DNA of 64,000 bases from Lithobates sylvaticus (taxonomy: Eukaryota; Chordata; Amphibia; Anura; Ranidae), in NCBI GenBank assembly GCA_028564925.1, contig CM053027.1, forward strand, positions 239,606,715 to 239,670,714, given 5' to 3'. Under the pieces are notes generated by a model. The model saw nothing but the letters and a program-made list of their open reading frames with translations. It was not told where the DNA came from and ran no database searches. Both the position numbers and the translations under genes were made by a program. Shown in pieces: positions 43,184 to 53,935 of this stretch (positions within the stretch are counted from its first letter, which is position 1; each line of letters starts with the position of its first letter).

Positions 43184-44676
43184 TTCAACATCTTTAGAAG
43201 ACTTTACTACACTTTGAAAGTTGTATCTGTTGGAGTTCATCACAACTATCTTCATCAATATTTTTTTTGTAGTTTAATCACTTAACCACTTAAGCCCTGG
43301 ACCAATTTGCAGCCAAAGGACCAGGCCCATTTTTGCGATTCGGCACTGCGTCGCTTTAACTGACAATTGCTCTGTCATGCGACGTGGCTCCCAAACAAAA
43401 TTGGCGTCCTTTTTTTTCCCACAAATAGAGCTTTCTTTTGGTGGTATTTGATCGCCCCTGCAGTTTTTATTTTTTTGCGCTATAAACAAAAATAGAGCGA
43501 CAATTTTGAAAAAAATTCAATATTTTTTACTTTTTGCTATAATAAATATCCCCCAAAAATATATAAAAAAACACTTTTTTTCAGTTTAGGCCGATACGTA
43601 GTCTTCTACATATTTTTGGTAAAAAAAATCACAATTAGCGATTATTGATTGGTTTGCGCAAAAGTTATAGCGTTTACAAAATAGGGGATAGTTTTATAGC
43701 ATTTTATTAATATTTTTTTTTTACTAGTAATGGCGGCAATCAGCGATTTTTATTGTGACTGTGACATTATGGCGGACACATCGGACATTTTTGACACATT
43801 TTTGACACATTTTTGGGACCATTGTCATTTATACAGAAATCAGTGCTATTTAAATGCACTAATTCCTATGTAAATGACACTGGCAGTGAAGGAGTTAAGC
43901 ACTAGCGGGCGGCGAGGGGTTAGTGTGACGTGCATGTTTTTTTTACAGTAGGGGGAGTCTGACGTCACTGATCGGCTTTCCCGATGACAGGGAACAGCCG
44001 ATCAGTGACAGGCAGTGTAGGAAGCACGGGGAGAGGTTTGTTTACACAGACCTCTCCCCGTTCTTCAGCTCTGTGACCCGATCGCGGGACACCATCGGCG
44101 ATCGGGTCCACTGGTCCCGCGGCCGCGGTCACGGAGCTCAGGACCGGGTCGTGAGCACGCTGCCGCCGGCGTGCGCACGACCCGCGGCTGGGCTCTAAAA
44201 AGGGCCACGTACAGGTACGTGGTTTTGCCCAGCCGTGCCATTCTGCCGACGTATATGTGCAGGAGGCGGTCTTTAAGTGGTTAAATAGGACTTTTCATGC
44301 GACTATATGATTATTTGAATGGGACTTTCTATGTTATATATCGCAACTGTTATTATTTTTTGCACATGTATGCATGGACTCTTTGATTACTATTTAGTAT
44401 GATGTTTGTTATTATTATTTTTGATCACTGTGGTTAGAAGTCACTTCATCAACACATTTGTCATCACTGTGTCATAGGCAAATAGGGTATTATTTATTCT
44501 TTACCTAATCTAAGTAATACTATATTAGCGCCCCATTGTCTTGTTTCTCACGATACTAAGAATCATATGAACCTTTCCAAGGGAGCAGCTTTAATTTAAT
44601 TTTATATATTTTTTTTTATTACACAATTTTTCTTGGCGCAGAGTTTTTTCAGTTGATTTTTCAATTTTTTCTTTAC
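43184..44676. mobile_element. unidentified retroposon with 16-bp target duplication
   Basis: ACAATCAACAAAAATA occurs at 43168-43183 and again at 44677-44692, so the intervening DNA is an insertion into L1-b. The target size suits target-primed reverse transcription. The insertion's own sequence (43184-43281 and 44285-44676) is AT-rich with no recognised protein and no clear poly(A); TATTAGCGCCCCATTG and TTGGCGCAGAGTTTTTTC are its most distinctive words. Element B lies inside it. Confidence 0.7.
43282..44284. mobile_element. TTAA element B (sister of A)
   Basis: TTAACCACTTAAGCCCTGG and GGCGGTCTTTAAGTGGTTAA bound the element. It is collinear with 3095-4113 along the whole length (CATTTTTGCGATTCGGCACT, GGGATAGTTTTATAGCATTT, CGATCGCGGGACACC) with small indels, in the same orientation. 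It is non-coding. Confidence 0.85.
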
Positions 44677-46340
44677 ACAATCAACAAAAATAGTCGGGTT
44701 CAGACGGGCAGGTAGAGAGGATAAAGTGGCCATGCATGCAGATGACACTCTTATTTTCCTGGGGAATACCTCAGATTCATTAACGGAACTTATGAGCCTT
44801 ATCTCCATATTTGGGATATTTTCTGGCTTCCAGATTAACTGGGATAAATCCATATTATTACCACTGGATGAGTTAAAAACCCCCTTATTAAATCAAGCCT
44901 CTAAAATTCTAATTAAGAATACAGTGAAATATTTGGGGTTAGAGATCTCTCGGGATGAAAAAGACTTTATTAATTTAAATTTGAAACATTTATTAGCAAA
45001 ATTTAGGGATAAATGCCAAAGTTGGTGTAAGTTACCTCTGACGGTGATAGGAAGAGCAAATCTTATTAAAATGATTTGGGCCCTGCAATTACTTTACGTG
45101 TTTAATAACTCACCAATATGGATCACAGCATTTTGGTTTAGAAAAATAGTCGCTTTTCAGAGACTTGATCTGGAGGAAAAAACAACCACGTATAAAGTTA
45201 ACAACATTAATGCTAACCAAAGAAGAGGGAGGTTTGGCGATCCCCCATCCCAAAAATAATTTTTTAGTCTCACAATTACAACACTTTAGCGGATGGACAA
45301 TAGTAACGGACTCTGACCCTATACAGAGTCTGCTGCTATCAGTTTATGAAGTATATCCATTGATTTCTTTATTAGAGATTTGAGAAATCAACTGCGTGAT
45401 AAAGGATTTCTTACGGGTAAATTGGTTTACAAGGTATGGCGGGAAATAAGAAAAATTACCGAGATGAATGGATATACGTCATATACTCCAATCTGGAATA
45501 ATAGCAGCTATGAGGAATTGATGAAACTGGAAGGTGTTGAGATTTGGAGGCAGAAGGGACTAAGGTACATAGCACAGCTATTTCAGGATGATGTGATGAA
45601 ACCCTTTAGTGAAATAAGTAAAGAATATAATATTCCAAATCAAAGATTTTTTCAATTTCTACAGCTCAGGCATGCATTAAAAATACAGGGTCGATCGCAT
45701 GAACTGAAGTTTAATAAGTTAGGGGTAATGACATTGTTGGATAAGATAGGAAAAAAAAGGGATTGATATCACAATTATATAATACACTGTTTGATAAATT
45801 TAAAGGCACTGTGGACATACCAGCAAGATTAGCCTGGACGGGCGACATAGGGCCAATTTCAGATGAACAGTGGGCACGGGCACTATCGGCAATACCTCAG
45901 GCCTCTTTATCTCCAACACAAAATTTAACACAACTATTCATCTTACTCAGGGCACATTATACACCAGAGAAATTATTCAAATGGAAATGCAGAGATACAG
46001 AACAATGTCCTAGATGTAAAGGGAGAGCAGCCAATCTAATACACTTGTTATGGAGATGCCCTAAACTCCATCGCTATTGGTCTGGGGTGGTATCTATGAT
46101 CAATAAGGTATTTGAGAGTGGGATGCCTATGGAGCCTGGGGAATGCCTTCTAGGTATACTGGATGAATCAAGAATTCCAGCGGAATATATTGTTTCAATA
46201 AATAGAAGTCTATTCCAGGCTCGTAAACTCATAGCACTAAAATGGTTGTCACCATATCCACCTACTGTAGCAGAATGGAAAATAACAAGAGAGGAGAGGA
46301 TCAATGTAGGAGTAACATGGGGGAGGGGGAGCATGGGTGC
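44677..46340 (+). pseudogene. L1-type LINE ORF2, RT to C-terminus (L1-b, part 2)
   Basis: HADD stands at 44735-44746 where FADD/YADD is expected, a degraded catalytic motif. Then come NWDKSILLPLDEL, VKYLGLEIS and LPLTVIGRANLIKMIWALQL (palm to connection), and in other frames CRDTEQCPRCKGRAANLIHL near 45990-46050 with the C-x2-C...H...C cluster and ARKLIALKWLSPYPPTVAEW near 46225-46275. At least three frame changes (near 45170-45230, 45375 and 45760). The C-terminal end breaks off in a T-run at 46350. Confidence 0.85.
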
Positions 46341-46361
46341 CAGTGGTGCTTTTTTTTTTTT

Positions 46362-47387
46362 TTTTGCTCTTAATACGGGCTGTATGCAGCATTTCCACAC
46401 ATAACCAAGGTTACTCTGTCCTTATAAGCCTTGAATCCAGGTGCTCGGGCTTCCTCCTTCATGATGTAGGTCCGTTTGGGCATTCTTTTCCAGAACAAGC
46501 CGGTCTCATCCATATTAAAGACTTGCACTGGTTGGTACCCACCCTCCTCAGTGATACTCTTGAAGGTCTCATTGGTGTACCTTGCAGCAGCTTCTTTGTC
46601 GGCAGATGCAGCTTCACCTTGCAATGAAACGCTCTTCAACTGATAGCGTTTCTGGAAGCGGTCAAACCATCCCTTGCTGGCAGAAAAACCTCCTGATGTA
46701 CTAGAAGGCTGATCAGGATTGTCGCTGTCTGACTGTTCAGCTGCAGCAGAGCCTCCTTCAGAGCCTCCTTGATTGGCAAAAGTGTCATACAGCTTCTTTG
46801 CCTGGGTCCTGATGGTGTTACCATCCAATGTGATGCTTTTTTTTCTGAAATCTTGGATCCAAACGCAGTTTCCATCCTAACAATGTTTTTATTGCGGGAA
46901 GAAACAACTCTTTTTGCAGCTTGGTTGATGGACACTGCAGCAGTTGCCCTGATATTCTCCTCATCCTTCTTGATGTAGCGAATCGTTGACTCATTCATAC
47001 CATAATGGCGGGCTACAGCAGCATAACTCTGTCCTTCCTTTACCATGTCAAGAAGTTTCACCTTCTCCATTATTGTAAGGAACTTCCTCTTCTTTTGTGG
47101 CTCACCAGGAGCCGCAGCCTTAGATGATCGGTGTTTGGGTGGCATGATTTCAGCTACTGTACAGTATCCTTGCTTGTGGTTGGCACAAGTACAGTACAAG
47201 CACAGTTACCGCCCCCTCTAACGTCAACACGCTCGGTGCGTTCCACCGCTGCCTCGATATGATTCGCCGCTACATAACCGCAAAATGGCGAAATATTACC
47301 GCGATATCGGAATAACGGGTCCTAATTATAATAGCGCGATATACCGGGACCACAAAAACTGAACCGCGATAGAGCGGGGGTTTACTG
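46362..47387 (-). mobile_element. Tigger (pogo-type) DNA transposon, truncated
   Basis: The right terminus reads, inverted, CAGTAAACCCCCGCTCTATC and is followed by a TA target dinucleotide, as in Tigger elements. The minus strand encodes a pogo-type transposase start. The other half of the element, including the remaining catalytic residues and the opposite terminus, is absent, since the sequence passes into a T-run and the L1-b fragment at about 46362. Confidence 0.8.
46370..47199 (-). pseudogene. Tigger transposase, N-terminal half, frameshifted
   Basis: The first reading frame (47199 to about 46860) has a lysine-rich start (PPKHRSSKAAAPGEPQKKRK), then a CENP-B/psq-type helix-turn-helix, EKVKLLDMVKEGQSYAAVAR...YGMNESTIRYIKK. 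A frameshift near 46850 moves coding to a second frame (46828-46370) with KGWFDRFQKRYQLKSVSLQG (second DNA-binding helix region) and FNMDETGLFWKRMP (first aspartate of the DDE/DDD catalytic triad), through KEEARAPGFKAYKDRVTLV. It stops before the second and third catalytic acids. Probably inactive. Confidence 0.85.
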
Positions 47388-47977
47388 TACACGTTTTTTT
47401 CACCTAATAAGTTTGTTGTCATTATATTGATTTATATTTGTGTTTTCACAATATTGCGTTCAATTCTTTTAGCGCTGCTTCATATATTTATCACATTCCA
47501 ATGAAAGGAAGCAGTATCTGATAAATTGACATTTGATGCTTTAAAATGCTTTGTAAGTATGCAGTGCAATTATTCAGAATGTTTTGCAAAGAGAATGAAA
47601 AATATATAAAAGAGAAGCAGAGAGGTCTCAGAATAATATTGTATGCCATTCTATGAGGAAGTGAATCTTAAAAGACATCTTTAATTGTATTTCCTCTTTT
47701 GATGTTGTAATACACATTATGCTGCAGTTGCATAATATTACTGACAATTGGCCTTCACTAGGCTTAGGGCTTATTCACACCATGACACGTGGAAGCAATG
47801 GGTTACAATATGTTTTCAAATGTGCTGCATTTTTAAAATGTACTATTTCATAGAGTTAAATGTCTCTGTTGTAGCAATGCATTCAAAAAATTCAGTATGA
47901 TGTCCAGCAACACAGCTTGAGAAATGTTACTTTTGAAAGCCTTTTATTCCTACATTTAATGCAAGGTACAGGGTAAC
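47388..47977. other. unassigned AT-rich spacer
   Basis: No recognised frame. GGGCTTATTCACACCATGAC at 47768 resembles a MITE terminus but I cannot find its partner. Confidence 0.35.
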
Positions 47978-48141
47978 TCAACTAAAAGAAAGCTCAATTT
48001 GTGGAAAAAAAATGGACGTCAATTTTGTTTGGGTGCAACGTCGCACGACCGTGCAATTGTCAGTTAAGGCAACACAGTGCCGAATTGCAAAAAATGGCCC
48101 AGTCGTTCTGCAGCCAAATCTTCCGGGGCTGAAGTGGTTAA
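47978..48141. mobile_element. TTAA element I, right end only
   Basis: AAAGAAAGCTCAATTTGTGG, GGTGCAACGTCGCACGACC and TTCCGGGGCTGAAGTGGTTAA are the right part of the A/B/D family in the D orientation. The left part is lost. Confidence 0.75.
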
Positions 48142-48286
48142 GCTCTTTTTACATTAAGCTGTTCACATTAAATGTTTTAGGATTGTAACATTTTTTTTAA
48201 TGTGAATAACTTTTGGTGTGATTTACCAAATGACCTTACATTTTCAGAATATGTTGGTATAGTTAGAGTCTTCTATTCTGTGAAGT
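48142..48286. repeat. spacer with a repeated word
   Basis: TACATTAAGCTGTTCACATTAAATGTTTTA recurs, slightly altered, after the next element (about 49340-49372), quoted here only by its core CACATTAAATGTTTTA. The pair flanks element D and suggests one older unit that was split or duplicated. Confidence 0.4.
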
Positions 48287-49206
48287 TTAATCAGTTCCCG
48301 ACCATGTCATGCAGATATACTGTGGCACAATGGCTCTCCTGTGCGAAATCCCGTAAGGGTACGTTCTACCCTTTTTTGCCCACCAGAGGGCACGCATGCG
48401 CCCGCTGCATGGCGGGGGACCTGATGCGTGTGGCTGGCGCGATCGGGTCCTGCGCTGTCAGAGGAGAGGAGCCATATCGTTTGTTCCTACTTAGTAGGAA
48501 AAATTATATGTTTCCTCTCCTACTCAGTCCTATCCCCATACAGTTAGAACACACTTAGAGAACACACATTTAACCCCTTGATGGCCCCTAGTGTTAACCC
48601 CTTCCCTGCCAGTGACATTTACCCAGTAATCAGTGCATTTTTATAGCATTAATTGCTGTATAAATGCTAATGGTCCCAAAAAAGTGTCAAAAGTCTCCAA
48701 TCTGTCCGTCGCATTGTCGTAGAAATGCTAAAAATTGCAGATCACCGCCATTCTTGGTAAAAAAAATAATAATAGTAAAAATGCCATAAAAATGCCATAA
48801 ATCTTTCCCATAGTTTACAGACGCTATAACTTTTGCACAAACCAATCACTATATACGATTATTGCGATTTTTTTTTTTACCAAAAATATATATTGGCCTA
48901 AACTGATGAAGAAATTAGTTTTTTAAAAAAAAATTTGGGGGATATATATTATAGCAAAAAGTTAAAAAATGTTTTTTTTTCAAAATTTTCACTCTTTTTT
49001 TTTAATAGCGCAAAAAATAAAAAACCACAGAGGTGATCAAACACCACCAAAAGAAAGCTCTATTTGTGGGAAAAAAAAGGATACGAATTTTTTTTGGGTA
49101 CATCGTTGAACAACCGCGCAATTGTCAGTTAAAGCGACACAGTGCCAAATTGTAAAGTGCTCTGGTCAGGAAGGGGGTAAAAATCTTCCGGGGCTGAAGT
49201 GGTTAA
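48287..49206. mobile_element. TTAA element D
   Basis: Right end GGGGCTGAAGTGGTTAA is clear; the left end TTAATCAGTTCCCGACCATG is degenerate. The body has TAACCCCTTGATGGCCCC, CCCTGCCAGTGACATTTACC and the family module CCACCAAAAGAAAGCTCTAT. It is the inverse orientation of A and B and the same orientation as C. Confidence 0.75.
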
Positions 49207-49577
49207 TGTCCCTAGTTTGCCTTGTGGAAGCCCGAAATGCATGAAACTTCTAGGATAGGTTTGAAAAGTTAAAAACGTAGGCTATGCAAAGTTTTTAAGG
49301 CAATTGATTGAGTTTTAGGCACTTTATTACACGTTAAGCTACATTAAGCCATTTTCACATTAAATGTTTTAATATGTCCCTAACTTGCATAGTAGTTTAT
49401 TGTACAAAAGGAAATGTAATTAATGCCCACTTTTTTTTTGGACAGCTTTGATGAATTGCTGGGTTTAGTCTTGAGCCTACTAGAGCATGAAACATGACCT
49501 TACATGCTAGTAAGGAAAGACTACTGATATCCTTGAGGTAACCTACTCATATACTAGCTTACCCACTTCAATACAGG
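49207..49577. other. unassigned spacer
   Basis: AT-rich, contains the CACATTAAATGTTTTA word shared with 48142-48286. No frame. Confidence 0.35.
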
Positions 49578-50527
49578 GCACTTTCCCCCCTTCCTGCCCA
49601 GGCCAATTTTCAGCTTTCAGCACTGTCACGCTTTGAATGACAATTGCTGCACCCAAACAACATTTTTATAATTTTCTTCCCACAAATAGAGCTTTCTTTT
49701 GGGGGTATTTGATCACCACTGGGGTTTTTATTTTTTGCTAAACAAAGTAAAAAAGGCCCAAATAAAAACAAAAGGTTTTCTTAGTTTCTGTTATAAAATG
49801 TTGTTTTCTCCTTCACCGACATGCACTGATGAGGCTGCACTAATGGGAATTGATGAGATGGCACTGATGAGGTGGCACTGATGAGCAGGCAATAATATGC
49901 AGCACTGATAGGTGGCACTGATAATCAACACTGATGGGCACTAATAGGCGGCACTGATGGGTACTAATATGTGGCACTGATAGACAGCACTGATGAGGAG
50001 GCACTGACAGTTATTACTGATGGGCACTGTTTGGCAAATGTGATGGGCACTGACAGTTGTTACTGATGGGCACTGATTGACATATTGATGGGCACTAATT
50101 GGCATTCTCATGGGCACTGACAGGCATTTTCATGAGCACTGACTGGCATCTGATAGGCAGTGATTGGCAGATGTGGTGGGCACCTCTGATGGTGGCTGAG
50201 CTGATAATCAATGTGCTGATTATCAGCGCAGACCCCCCTCTGACAGGAGAGCTGCAGATTGTCTCTCCCTGTCAGCGCAAACTGAGGAAAGCCGTTTATC
50301 GGCACTTCCTGGTTACCGCTGTGATCAGCTGTGATTGGTCACAGCTGATCACGTGGTAAAGAGCCTACGTCATAGGCTCTTTACCACGATCAGAGATGTG
50401 GTTTGTCCAAGCGACACACAGCACCACTGATCGCACGGCGAAAAAGCAACTTATCCTGCTGGACGTCAGGATAATGGCACCACATTGAGTATGTCAATCC
50501 GCAATAGGGTGGGCAGGAAGTGGTTAA
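49578..50527. mobile_element. TTAA element E with internal degenerate repeat and hairpins
   Basis: The right end is GGGCAGGAAGTGGTTAA. The left end lacks a clear TTAACC but begins CACTTTCCCCCCTTCCTGCC, its partial inverse. The module ATAGAGCTTTCTTTTGGGGG follows, then a degenerate GGCACTGATG repeat, then hairpins, notably GTGGTAAAGAGCCTACG with AGGCTCTTTACCAC (50352-50388). Confidence 0.7.
49826..50165. repeat. degenerate GGCACTGATG tandem repeat
   Basis: Short units of roughly 12-18 bp built on GGCACTGATGRG, with TGATAGGY and GACAGT variants, repeated more than fifteen times. It occupies the same position in element E that the 21-bp minisatellite does in element F. Confidence 0.75.
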
Positions 50528-50923
50528 AAGAGAGCTTTTGGGGAGGAGGGGGAAGCAGGTACCCAAATTTGACAGGTACCTGCTCCCACCTCCGTGCTGG
50601 TTGCCTAGGCGACCGGAAGCATAAGCTCACCTCCTGAAGTCTTCTGGGACATATAACAGGTCCTAGAAGACTTCGGGGCCAGTCACAGACCGCAGCGCTG
50701 ATCGCGCATGCACAGTGGGCACTCGGCTGTGAAGCCGCAAGCTGTCACAGCCGGGTGCCCATAGTAGATGCCAGTGCCGCTAAAGGAGGATATGGGGAGA
50801 ACGCGGCTGCAGCGAGTACACTGCTGGGCCATGGGACAGGTGAGTGGCTGTTTAGTAAAGGTCAACTACTACACTTTGCAGCTGCTGACTTTTAATAAAC
50901 AAATGACTTAAACTCCACTTTAA
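50524..50923. mobile_element. TTAA element J, sharing its TTAA with element E
   Basis: Left end TTAAAAGAGAGCTTTTGGGG and right end AAACTCCACTTTAA are partly complementary. GCAGGTACCCAAATTTGACAGGTACCTGC (hairpin at 50555-50584, partly quoted) and GAAGTCTTCTGGGACA with CCTAGAAGACTTC form stems. It begins exactly at the TTAA that closes E. Confidence 0.65.
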
Positions 50924-52319
50924 TTATTTTGTGACATTTTGAAAACTATGGCACCCTTGCTAGACTCGCTTTACTATACTCTAAGAAATGTAAAGTGTTA
51001 GTGAAAAAGATAGAGTAGGGAGGGCTAGAACCACTGTCACTTTGTCTACCATCGTGGAGAGTTTCCTTCACTTCCTATCCACACAAAGTGTGAGGAAATA
51101 CAGATAATTCTTTTGTGAATACAAGATCGCCAGAACCAGTGTCCCATCAGAATAATTTCACTCAATTTTCTATGGACAACACCCAATTTTGAATTTTTGG
51201 TAACTTCAATTTTCAATGATAATAGTAAAAATTACAATAGATAAGGTGAATAAGGTGAATTTTATTGGGGACACAGTCATCAAAAAAATGTAAAATTTGA
51301 GGTGTTATCCCTTTCCACTCTGTAAACAAAGAAAAGTCAAGTTTGGCATCTTAATAAAGGAATTGAAGGATTGAAGGAATTGAAGGATGCGGCTTGGCAT
51401 TGTGGGTTTAGTAGTTCCCAGACTGAGTTTAAGCATATGAGTCACTTCCTCATCAAACTACCAATCCCACAATGCTTTGTAACGCTGCTTCACATAAACA
51501 AACAAAAGTCTCAATAGCATTTAAAAGAAAGGACACTAGAGGGAGCTAAACTCTTATTTAAAGAACATCACATATTTAGCATGATAACTTTGTCACAACC
51601 CCTGCGCTACATACATTTGGTGCAAAATTACTAAATTAATGATCTAATAAGAACCTTAATTTGGTTGGATTTATTTCACTGTTATTTTATTGCATCTGGT
51701 TATGTGGTAGGGTACCGTAACGCTTTTGGTAAATAACGTAACATAACAGTGTACTGTTTTTTAAATTGAAAATTCACTCTTTCAGTCAAGAATGACTATT
51801 TGTAATCCTCATGCTGCTAGCATTGGTAAATAGATAGGAAAGTATGTCAAATTTACTTTTTTTTTTATTTCTTCAGTTACTTCCTGGTTTCCATGCCTAG
51901 GCAAATAATGTCATATATCACAGGAGTCTTCAGAAGGGGGGGATGGGTTTTCTCAGCTAAGCACACCCTTTTGCCAGCATGCCTTGAATCAGGGCAGATA
52001 AAAGTAATTACTACATTAATAATCTGCCCTTATTTAAGATGGCCATGGCCAGAAATGTTGGGGGGGGGGTTCAAAGTGATTATTCAGCAATATCAAGCAT
52101 GGAGGCATGGATGGTTGTGGGAGTTTGCCTTGAATATGAAAAACAAATTAAACAGTGCTTTTGGTTTGTGGTGCTCAGATGCATTGTAGTTCCTTTTCAT
52201 TGAATGGGTGGCCGCCGCATGCATGCTTCCAAAACAGTCTACAGCTGTCATTGGGGTTCATCGCTAACAGCAGAATGTCCAAACATAGATTTTAATTATC
52301 TTTTCAAATTAAGATAAAA
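50924..52319. other. unassigned intergenic DNA with one foldback
   Basis: No recognised frame. 51389-51488 is a foldback of about 100 bp: GCATTGTGGGTTTAGTAGTTC pairs with AAACTACCAATCCCACAATGC. Direct GAATTGAAGGATTGAAGGAATTGAAGGA repeats (quoted as GAATTGAAGGAT) precede it. Confidence 0.4.
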
Positions 52320-53035
52320 AAACTGCATAGGGTGCCCCCCAAAATTCATACACAACCCTTTGGGTCTGCTATGGATCTTGAGGTGAAACCCCACACCAAA
52401 ATAGAAAAAATAAAAAAGGCACCAGGCCCCCCCCCCCAATCAATATGGATCTTGAGGGGAAACCCCACGCCATCTATAGTCCATACCAGACCTTTACTCG
52501 AGCATGCAGCCTGGCAGGCCAGGAAAGTGGCGAATGAGCTAGCGCCCCCCCTCCTGAACCATACCAGGCCACATGCCTTTAACATGGGGGGTGGTGCTTT
52601 GGGGTGGGGGGGGGGGGGCTTTGCGCCCTCCCACTCCAAAGTACCTTGTCCCCATGTTGATGGATTTGGAGGGGACCCCACACCGATTAAAAAAAAAATT
52701 TACATTTCAACGGACAGTTTAAAAAATCCCTTACATTTATCAACACGCATGCTTTCTGGCCATGAATTCCAATCCTCATGGTACAGCTCACATATCTCAT
52801 GCCAGGCCCTCTCCTTCTTGGACATGTCCTTGTAGTTCACATCCTGAATTTCAGAAAACAAAGGATGTACCCACATAAGCCGAATGAGCTCCTCATTACG
52901 GTCACTTGAGATAGCTTCCTCCTCACTACAACACATGACAGAAGGGGCTACTGGAGCAGGGGGATGGAAAATAACACCATGTCGGATATCACAAGTCAAA
53001 TAGTTGGACGAGGATCCGACTTTGATCCAAATTCA
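52320..53035 (-). mobile_element. K element, copy 2, inverted, carrying a MADF frame
   Basis: GGATCTTGAGGTGAAACCCC, GAACCATACCAGGCCACATG and CCCATGTTGATGGATTTGG are the inverse of words in K copy 1 (2870-2970 and 3030-3094). At its left (in element terms, upstream) the minus strand encodes a MADF domain. Termini are not defined. Similar ranid families are common but I cannot name this one. Confidence 0.5.
52700..52999 (-). CDS. MADF (Myb/SANT-like) domain protein fragment, probably transposon-encoded
   Basis: 99 codons. EELIRLMWVHPLFSEIQDVN, then YKDMSKKERAWHEICELYHE, follows the MADF pattern (LI-x2-V-x2-HP-LF ... YKD-x2-KKE-x-AW-EI), spanning about residues 35-80. The C-terminal tryptophan-rich part ends abruptly in FFKLSVEM. 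MADF/Myb-like DNA-binding proteins are the second protein of PIF/Harbinger transposons, and this frame adjoins K-element sequence, so a transposon origin is likelier than a host gene. No transposase is nearby. The first Met is arbitrary; the true 5' end is unclear. Confidence 0.6.
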   Translation of the reverse strand: MTCDIRHGVIFHPPAPVAPSVMCCSEEEAISSDRNEELIRLMWVHPLFSEIQDVNYKDMSKKERAWHEICELYHEDWNSWPESMRVDKCKGFFKLSVEM

Positions 53036-53879
53036 GTGATACTGTATAGGCTGAAAACAGACCAAAGTCAAAACAAAGTAGTGCAAGAACATTTTTCAAA
53101 ATCGGAACAAATTGTGTCAGGCCAGTTAAGATGGCTCTCATAGGGAGGCATTGATTTATACACGTCATGGAAAATGTGCTCCCAAAGTCAAAGCATGTGA
53201 ACTGGGCCTACAGGTTGAAAGGAGCAAAAATGTAAAGCCCCTTTTTCATACAGCCAGATTTATCTGCGCAACATATTAATGAGTAACATTACTCTTCCCT
53301 GCCAGCACGCCAGCTGACCCAGCGAGCTGACCTGTGGAGAGTGGTTTGGTACCCTCCAGTGATCCGCAGCTCTCCTCCTCCTTCACCAGCATGCCAGGCA
53401 GCCCAGATCACGCCGGTGAGCGGGTCTTCCATCTGAATCTGGATCATGATCTTGGTGCAGAAAGGGTTAAAGGCCATGCTGCACAGCTCCATCGATGGAT
53501 GCCGTCAGCTCCTCGCTGCTCCGGGGACCTCCAGTGTAACCGTAGGCTCCTTCTAATTTATTTCACATTCATTCTTTTTATCCATTATTCCAGAACTTTC
53601 TTTGGATCTAGTTCCTTTATGATCTCCATTGAATAAATTTGTTTATGTTCTTTATCACTGCCATTGAGGGGCTTATCTTTATTTAACCCATTGAGTGCTG
53701 ACATCTTTTGTTTTATGTATGCACTATTAGACATTTCATAACTTCTACATCAACAGTTATGTAGCTTTTTCGGGAACCCTGCATTCACAGGAAACTTGTG
53801 TTCTAAGCAAGAAACTTTCATTTCCTAATATTGCTTTCAAGAAAACAAAACAAATCTTTACATCATACATGCAGTGTGT
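53036..53879. other. unassigned DNA with a GC-richer patch
   Basis: 53280-53545 is GC-richer and gives frames on both strands (53334-53636 plus, 53289-53492 minus). Neither shows a family I recognise, and opposite overlapping frames argue against coding. The remainder is AT-rich. Confidence 0.35.
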
Positions 53880-53935
53880 GTATATGTATGTATGTATATA
53901 TATATATATATATATATATAGATATATATATATAT
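53880..53935. repeat. (TATG)n/(TA)n microsatellite, left of the Gmr1 element
   Basis: TATGTATGTATG then TATATATATA up to the LTR start. The same type of array resumes at 59405-59436, so the LTR element inserted into a microsatellite. Confidence 0.9.

Noticed and set aside
53289-53636. Possible exon in the GC-richer patch
   Set aside because: Frames exist on both strands, no family is recognised and splice signals are not decisive. Left as unassigned.
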